Source of the DNA: Eulemur rufifrons
Taxonomy: Eukaryota > Chordata > Mammalia > Primates > Lemuridae
Assembly: GCF_041146395.1 (NCBI RefSeq)
Contig: NC_090995.1
Coordinates: 13,891,501-13,955,500, forward strand
Direction: 5' to 3'
DNA: 64,000 nt
Both the position numbers and the translations under genes were made by a program. Under the pieces are notes generated by a model. The model did not search any database. It saw only the letters and a list, made by a program, of their open reading frames with translations, and had not been told where the DNA came from. Positions 57,590 through 64,000 of this stretch are shown in pieces. Numbering within the stretch: position 1 is the stretch's first letter; each line of letters opens with the position of its first letter.

Positions 57590-60020
57590 CAAGGATTATT
57601 TTTTACCCATTTTGTTCACTGTGTGTCCAAGCACCAAGGAGTTACACAAGTGAATGGAATAAATGCATAAATGAAAAGCTAACTAGTGAGCGTAGAGAGC
57701 CCGCGGCCCCTATTTGCTTAGCTCAAGAAATGGGAGGAGGGGGTGTTGTGTTTCAGAAAGAGAAGCGGAACTCAGGTGAGTCGATCGAGCACGAACACTC
57801 TTTCCGGGCCACGTTAACAGAGGGACCACGGGGTCCCCGGCGTCCCCTCCGCCTTCCCGTCCTTTGCTGCTGTGCTGCATCTCAGGACCACACACAGCCC
57901 GACATCTAGGATGAAACCCAGTCACTGCCAGGAAAAGCCAAAACCAAACACATAACAGTTCTTGAAATAGGCTTCTCTCCAACTTTCAGATACGTGTGGG
58001 CAGAACTAGCGTTTCTTGCAGTTTCTAAAGGAAGGGAAGCTGTTTTCCTGGAGGATTCCCGATCGTCTCGCCTCGGCTGCAGGTGCTGCCAGGGCAGCTG
58101 TGCGTGGAGGGTGACGAGGGTGACGTCCCTGCCGGGCGCCTGGCCTCCCGCCTGCGCTGTCCTGGGGGCTGACGTCTGGCCGGCGTGGCCCCTGCTTCTC
58201 AGGATTGTGTGTCCACACTTTGTGTTCAGCACGGTCTGCACTTCCCCTCTGCTGACTCCGGTTCGCAGTGAGAGGAGTAAAATGTGGCCCAAAGATTAAA
58301 CCAACTGAGCAAGATGTCACAAAACGTGTTGGCCACCGTTTCAGCCTTCACTGCCTTGTGGCATCAGCGTCCCTCCTAGCCCCACAGGTCTGACCTTGTG
58401 GATACGAGCTCTGGAAAGACCACTGTTTTGCAGGGACCGAGAGAAGCCATTTCAGAGGCCGAGGTCAGAAGTCAATGAACCCTTGAGGGGTCTCTTGGCT
58501 AAACTTCATTTCAATCCAATGAATAGATGGGGCTGAGTTCACTCGCCGGTTGGGAGCCCTGATGAGAAGCAGGAACAGCAGTATAAAGTCGTTGGGGAGG
58601 GATTCTTTGCAAGGCTTCTCAGAGAGTGGGAGTGAACCTGGCGCAGTCCGACCACCTTGGTTTGGTGATGTTGTCTGTAATATTGCGATTCTTGCGTCTT
58701 TCTCCTCCACTGGGGCGGAGTTAGCAGGTAGATCTTCCGTACCATGTCCCAGGACTGTCTTGGGTCGAGTGAGATCACTCCCAAAGGATGCTCCTGCTCT
58801 CTTTTCTCTTTTCTCATCGCTGTGGCTTCTGGGCTTCATGTACTTGCTGTGAATTACTGTAACGAATTCATTTCGCCATCATCTCTGATATCCGTCTATC
58901 TGGAAGAAGAGAAATGACGCTGAAAATCTAAGCAGAGTCAACCTCCCATCACAGGGGCCCATGGAAGGCGGCTTTTGGGATGGATGGTTGAAACCTGTGC
59001 TCAGTCTGCCCAGAGTCCACACTTTCTTCTACCAAGAAACTTTCTTTTGAGTGCAAGGCTGAAAACGGGACCCAGATGGGATTTTTATCACCCAAACTGC
59101 GATGCCTCGAGGTGAATTGGGGACCGCTTTTGCTTCCTTGCTGTGGGAGAAGGGAGGATGACGTGAAAACTCCACGTGGAGAACAAAGGATTCCAGTGTG
59201 AGCTCCTAATAGAAAAGAGGATATTTTGGAGGCAACTCAAATCTTACAGCTAAATAACATCTCGTTTCCTTAATGTTTGTGAGCAGAAGGTAGGAACAGA
59301 GGACAGAAAGTCCTGGAGCAGAGATGGAGAGACCAGAGCAGTCACTCTGGGCATCAGACAGGCAAGCCTGGACTATGAGCTTATCCACCCTCTGACAAAG
59401 AGGAATTGAGGGTTTTATTTTACATAATTGGAGTCAGCGCCTTTTGAACGGAACACACACCTACAAATGTCTGTAAATAAGAATGCAAATGTCAGAAATA
59501 TGTGTCTTGGGATTTCCTGGGAATACCCTGGCAGCTTTGTCTTCCTCGCCTCTGCAGTTGCTAGATGTCGTGTTGAGAAGGTTCTGGCTGAACTTACCGT
59601 GTCCAATCCCACAACGTCACCACCAAAGGGCTGTTCTTTCTGATGTATCGGAGATCCTCTGGAGGACGAATTAAGACAGAGCAACTTTAACATATTCGGC
59701 AGCAAACACGTCGCTCCCAGGAGGTCCCACAGGCTGACGGTCAACACAGAAAGAATTTCAGGAGTTCAGTCAATTACTGCAAGATCCAAAGCGGACTGCT
59801 GCAAGGGAGTTAGACAGTGATGGTGGAGACAAAAGCCGGGATTTAGGTAGATAAAGAGGATGACATAAAACTCAACTATGAGGCTCTTCCACAAAATTCT
59901 CACCGGACCTCTGGTCGGGCACTAGCTGACTTGCCAGGTTGAAATATCCCAGCCCAGCGCCACAACCTCGGCCAGCTGGGCGGGCCCCTCCTGACACACA
60001 GGCAGACGGGGCTGTTTTGA
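57590..60020. other. Unassigned sequence
   Basis: No gene or repeat recognised. 58050-58210 is G+C-rich with about two or three CpGs per line. Overlapping open frames up to 128 codons (57906-58292, minus) have no domain. Confidence 0.4.
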
Positions 60021-60380
60021 ATTAGGGGGTGACCGTGACTGCCGACCTGCCTTTCTGAAAAGAATTTAGGTGACAGTCAAACTTGTCCTCAGTGGAAAGA
60101 AATGTAACTCGAATGCACCGTTTCATTTGGCCAGAAGGAAATGGAGACATCAAGTGCTCTGAAGGGTAGCGGTGTGATTAAATGGAAGGGAGTCAGGAAA
60201 GTAAATAAGCTCCCCGAGCCTGCTGTGTCTCTGAGGGGGCGGAGGGGAAGCCGAAGGGGCCAGGTGGAAGTGGCTGTTTAAACAGCAGATAGGAAGAAAG
60301 GAGCCGGCGAACTCAGACTCGGCAAATCAGAGCTGCTGTGTTGCAAAGCTGGGAGGCCTTCGTGGGAAGAAAAAAACAGA
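60020..60380. promoter_or_regulatory. Candidate conserved non-coding element (inferred)
   Basis: Repeat-free, mixed composition: GGTGACAGTCAAACTTGTCC, CCGTTTCATTTGGCCAGAAG, GTGTGATTAAATGGAAGGGA, GGCTGTTTAAACAGCAGATA (with palindromic CTGTTTAAACAG). Texture only. Confidence 0.25.
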
Positions 60381-60988
60381 GGTGTCCTTTTTACAGACTA
60401 ATCTTTAGCTCCTTTTACCACTGGATAGTTTGCCTTAGCAAAGGAACGTTTAGCTTAGCCCCTGAGGGCTGCTTTGAGGAGTCTAAGTCACAGCCCCTTC
60501 CAAATAACTGAATATTATATTATGATATTATATGATTAAGTTTGGATGAACGGCACCAATTCTATAGAAGTGACTCAGGACTTAATATTCATTATTTAGG
60601 GCCCCAGTGACCCAGGAAGATGGACCCAACAACTAGTCTATGGCCCGCTGCTGCTTCCAAAAAACACTAAAAATCAAGGGTGGAAGAATTGGAAGATAAT
60701 TCTCAGCAAAGCAAGCCATTATAATGACTGTGGTTGTGGGTAAAAATAATCTGAGTTTTTCTGCGTGTGAATAGCCCTGATTTTGCCTGGATCCCTTTCT
60801 CTGTGTATTTAGCTTCTGGTCACCGAGGGAAAATGCATCGAGCCAAGTATTTTTCTTCCGGGGCTCTTTGTGACAAGGTGAATAAAAGCTTCGTGTGAAG
60901 GGGTCTTATTATCTTCTAAAATAATGGAGGTTTTAGTTGGGTATAAGTCCACCCAGCTAAAGACGACATTTTTCTGCCTCCCTTGCAG

Positions 60989-61029
60989 CTGGGTGTGTTT
61001 ATTGACGAGATTATGGCCAAGGGGTGTGG
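60989..61029 (+). other. Exon-like segment, 41 bp (weak candidate)
   Basis: Acceptor TTTTTCTGCCTCCCTTGCAG at 60969-60988, donor GG|GTAGGA at 61030, and an open frame LGVFIDEIMAKGC. The length is not a multiple of three, and a 41-bp open frame carries little weight. Confidence 0.15.
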
Positions 61030-61659
61030 GTAGGAATGATGTGTGATGAAAATTCACACGTCACACTCTTCGTAGGAAAGTCCTGCCCTGCTTGCTGGCT
61101 GGGGCGCAGGTGTGGGAGCGGCAGCTGGACTGGTCCCCTGAGACCAAGGGAGGCTGGCAGGGACAGAGCCCTGGGGACCTGGGTCTGTGGCTCCGTAGAG
61201 CCCTCGGCTGCTGTGCCCCAACTAGAACGGCCCAAGACAGAACTCCGTCTCCCTCTTGCTTGCACCACTGCTGACGACGTGGCCACTGTCACTGCAGCCG
61301 CAATGACAGCTTAGTGCACAGTCACACAGAGCAGGGAACAGGCCACCCGCTCCACGGGAGGTCGCTGGCAGAGCCTCGTACAATAAACATCAGTTAAGGG
61401 AGTGAAGATGCTCACTTGCTAAAACTCGTCTCCCAGAGTCAGCCTGGCTGAGAAAAAAGCGACGAAGAAGCTGACTTCCGGCTAAGAGAGCAAAGTGACG
61501 AGCAGGACCCTGCTTAGCAGAGAGCCTTGTCTTTGAGCTCTGAAGGAGGTAGACCCAGGTGTCTAGGTTCCAGCAAATTCTCTCTGGGATGAGGCAGATA
61601 CCTTTCTACGGAAAACACTCAAACTCAAGCACTGCCGTGGAGCCTGTGTGTGTCAGATA

Positions 61660-61925
61660 ACGTTTCTATTGATGCTTACGTGTCGGGCTGTCATTCGTTT
61701 AGAAATGTCCATAAATATCCTTATGTCTGTATTTGACAGAATGTTCTGTTTCACCATCGGAAGCAGGTTCGGGTTCCCTGGGGCAAACGTCGTGGGCTGT
61801 GTCTGCTGTAACTTTATCGCACAGCTTGTTACGGGAAGAATGTACTGCTACCTCTTATGGATTCTAGATCCATTCTCCTTCTATTTAACGTTAAATGACA
61901 CTTACTATTCTGACAATAAATTAAG
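61660..61925. promoter_or_regulatory. Candidate conserved non-coding element (inferred)
   Basis: Repeat-free, low-complexity-free stretch such as GAAATGTCCATAAATATCCT, GACAGAATGTTCTGTTTCAC and CCATTCTCCTTCTATTTAACG. A 94-codon open frame (61648-61932) spans it but is not recognised. Confidence 0.22.
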
Positions 61926-62463
61926 CCTCTAAGAAGTCGACCGGTCCCACTTACTACATTGGTTCCATCCGTACGAGGAGACCATCCTGATGCACAAAGG
62001 CAAGAAGTCTGCCCACCCCAACACTCCCAACATGGGAGACGCTCTGTGCACAGGCTTGACAAGCTCAGAAGAGCTGTGATAAACTTTAACAGATATGTTT
62101 ACACCAATGGTTTTATCGTTCGTTTCATGTCCTCTTATAAGCACAAAATATTCAATGCCAGCTCCCAAAAGCCATAGAAAATCAACGAAATATAAACACT
62201 ATCTGTAGAATATATTTATTAAGCTTATAACATTCATTAATTTCAGAAGCATGTAGATGCCTCTTCCTTATAAAGATGGGAAACAAATAGAAGCAGTGAA
62301 AATCGTTCTTGTTCTTCTGATCTTGCTTTGTAGCTTCTATCTGTAAAGGCTGAACTGTATGGTACAAGGTGTATGGGCTGAATGCACGCACACAACACAA
62401 TCTACTGATGTTCAAATATAAAATAAATGTCTTATTAACAGCACATGCCTGTAGTCACACAAA

Positions 62464-62480
62464 CACACACACACACACAC
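62464..62480. repeat. (AC)8 microsatellite
   Basis: Pure AC dinucleotide run. Confidence 0.9.
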
Positions 62481-62617
62481 TCTCTCCCCAGGCCCTTGCT
62501 AGTGTGGCATGTGCCACTGCATGGGGTCATATTTGTGTCACAGCGATATTGCTTATTTTTTCCTTGTCTCAATACGCTCATACTTTCCCATTAACACCAC
62601 CCCCGTGTCTCTCCCAG

Positions 62618-62689
62618 AACGCAGCTGAAAAATATCAAGTGGAACTTCTGATAGAAAAATGCAAAGCAGAGAAAAATGCCTATTATTGA
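62618..62689 (+). other. Terminal-exon-like segment (candidate only)
   Basis: After a pyrimidine-rich CCCCCGTGTCTCTCCCAG, 23 codons run open to a TGA: NAAEKYQVELL...KAEKNAYY. The composition is Lys/Glu-rich with hydrophobic residues at coiled-coil-like spacing, so it looks protein-like. It is followed by an A run (62690-62706), with no AATAAA close by that I could identify. The family is not recognised. Chance remains likely, since a frame of 23 codons is common. Confidence 0.25.
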
Positions 62690-62706
62690 GAAAAAAAAAA
62701 AAAAAA
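62690..62706. repeat. A-rich run
   Basis: About 16 A with one G near the start. Confidence 0.85.
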
Positions 62707-62994
62707 GAAAATTTAATTTGTACCACCTCGGAGCAGGGAAAAAACATGACCTAAGGCTGCTGCTATAGGATACATATACTCTCATTTGACATAGATCAGA
62801 AAAAAAAAAATAGTGTCATTGAGGTCCAAGAAACTGCACTACAGAATTATCAGCAGAATTAATATGGAATTAAGGCAGTCTGCCTACCTTCCCGATACTC
62901 TGGGTACTTTTAAGAAAGCCAAGGGAAGCACTCCTTGGAAATACTGCATTCGAAGCTAAAGGCCAGCCAAGCACCTGCTAAGAAATAAACAGGC

Positions 62995-63265
62995 ATCGAA
63001 TGCCTACCGTGCGGGAGGCAGCGTGTGCTACACACAGCGATTCAGGGAAATTTGGTACACATGATAACAGCAGCAATAACTGTTACAGTCACCATTGTTT
63101 GAGGGCTCTGCGCCACACACTAAATAAGTTCTTTATAAGCAGAATCTCATTTAATCATTTCACAGATTAAGCCTAAGTGATCAACAGCTTGTTCCAGTCA
63201 CAGCTAATAAATGGTGGAGTTGAAGTTCAGACCCAGCCGTGCTGACTCAAGAACCTGAGCCTTCA
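62995..63265 (-). repeat. MIR/L2-type fragments, antisense
   Basis: 'gaatgcctaccgtgcgggaggcagcgtgtgctacacacagcg' (an L2/MIR-type end with gained CpGs) precedes 'tttgagggctctgcgccacacactaaataagttctttataagcagaatctcatttaatcatttcacagattaagcctaagtgatcaacagcttgttccagtcacagctaataaatggtggagttgaagttcagaccc', a clear antisense MIR. Confidence 0.78.
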
Positions 63266-63282
63266 CCACCTGCTGGAGAGAG

Positions 63283-63310
63283 GTTTTTTTTTTTTTTTTA
63301 TTTTTTATTT
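63283..63310. repeat. Poly(T)-rich run
   Basis: About 16 T then TATTTTTTATTTTGG. Confidence 0.85.
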
Positions 63311-63379
63311 TGGACAATCTCTTTCCTATCCCTGGTTGAAATAGAATCAAAGTTTCCTGAGAGGACACAGAAGGCTGCC

Positions 63380-63396
63380 AAAAAAAAAAAAAAAAT
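63380..63396. repeat. Poly(A) run
   Basis: Pure A on the + strand. Confidence 0.88.
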
Positions 63397-63439
63397 TATG
63401 ACCCGGCTTATGTCATGGGTCACTCTGGCTACAGTTAAC

Positions 63440-63800
63440 CAACCTTAGATTTTCACTTTCTAAAAGGCCTCGGTTATAAATAGCAGCCCGCACAAATGGG
63501 AAATAAAGTGTGAGCGTACGGCGTCAGACTGATGCTTTGAAGGCAGTTGCTTTACAAAGAACTTTAAAGGGCGTATGAGCTGCAAAGATGTCACCGTGAG
63601 GTTACTCGGATCAGAACAGGGCTCTTCAGAAGGCGTTCCGTGTATTTCCGTGTCCCCGTTTGTCCCCCTTGGGGAAGCAGGCTGAGTGCTCACCAGATCC
63701 ACGAGGCCATCCATTTAATTTTAAGAACTTTAAAACTCGCCATGAAAAGAGTCAAAGTGATATTATTCAATATCATTCAAGTTCAGTTTAGTGGAAGAAT
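63440..63800. promoter_or_regulatory. Candidate conserved non-coding element (inferred)
   Basis: Repeat-free with GGTTATAAATAGCAGCCCGC (TATA-like), TTTACAAAGAACTTTAAAGG, CATCCATTTAATTTTAAGAA and GTGATATTATTCAATATCAT (an imperfect palindrome). No conservation data. Confidence 0.27.
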
Positions 63801-64000
63801 CTTAAGAAAGTCGAGGGTGGAGCTGAAATCTACCCGCCGCCGATGCCGAAGTTTGTGCAGATAGGCAGTTCGGATGCCTGTTAAAATAAATGAGTACAAA
63901 TGAATTGAACAGAAAGAAGATCACATAAAAGTTTATGGTCTGAAGACGAGGGAAGTAATTAGTGGTGTGATGAACTCCCCAATTCTGTGTGTTTAGAGGT

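Overview
The window is mammalian nuclear DNA, most likely from a lemur or another strepsirrhine primate. The best evidence is four dimeric Alu elements (21677, 42441, 44819, 56679). They share an unusual centre, a GAAAGAAATTATATGGACAGC-like stretch before an A/T-rich linker, together with the strings GCTAGGCTGACGCCACGGCA or close variants. From memory this Alu type belongs to the lemuriform lineage and not to monkeys or apes. An older AluJ-like copy (30011) and many MIR, L2, L1M, MER5, Tigger/MER2 and MLT1 fragments are the normal ancient layer of a placental genome. The species cannot be fixed by eye.

No protein-coding gene could be identified. The open frames are short or lie in repeats: the longest (about 211 codons, 18299-18934) is a translation of a CA-rich tandem repeat. 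No tRNA, snRNA, rRNA or prokaryote-like system was seen. The window therefore reads as intergenic DNA or a long intron. Three short stretches look like exons by splice-site pattern (56478-56561, 60989-61029, 62618-62689) and are given as candidates only.

Layout: 1-3 kb is mostly unassigned. 3-11 kb holds MIR, L1M, L2, a MER2-like Tigger element and a probable solo LTR (10060-10529). 11-18 kb has few repeats, with a local 108-bp duplication (14.2 and 15.4 kb) and MER5, L2 and MIR pieces. 18.2-18.9 kb is a higher-order CA-rich minisatellite. 21.4-22.4 kb is an L1M broken by an Alu. 25.2-25.6 kb is an MLT1 LTR. 28-29.8 kb is G+C-rich with a small CpG-island-like core (about 29.03-29.29 kb). 29.9-30.6 kb is an L1M split by an AluJ. 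32-45 kb contains most of the repeat-free, motif-dense blocks that look like conserved non-coding elements. 47-56 kb is rich in L2, MLT1 and MIR, plus an A/T-rich tandem duplication at 51.1-51.4 kb. 57-64 kb is mostly unique sequence.

Repeat family names come from remembered consensus sequences, so subfamily labels and boundaries are approximate (often +/-20-50 bp). The candidate conserved elements are inferred from sequence texture and absence of repeats. Only a cross-species alignment can confirm them.
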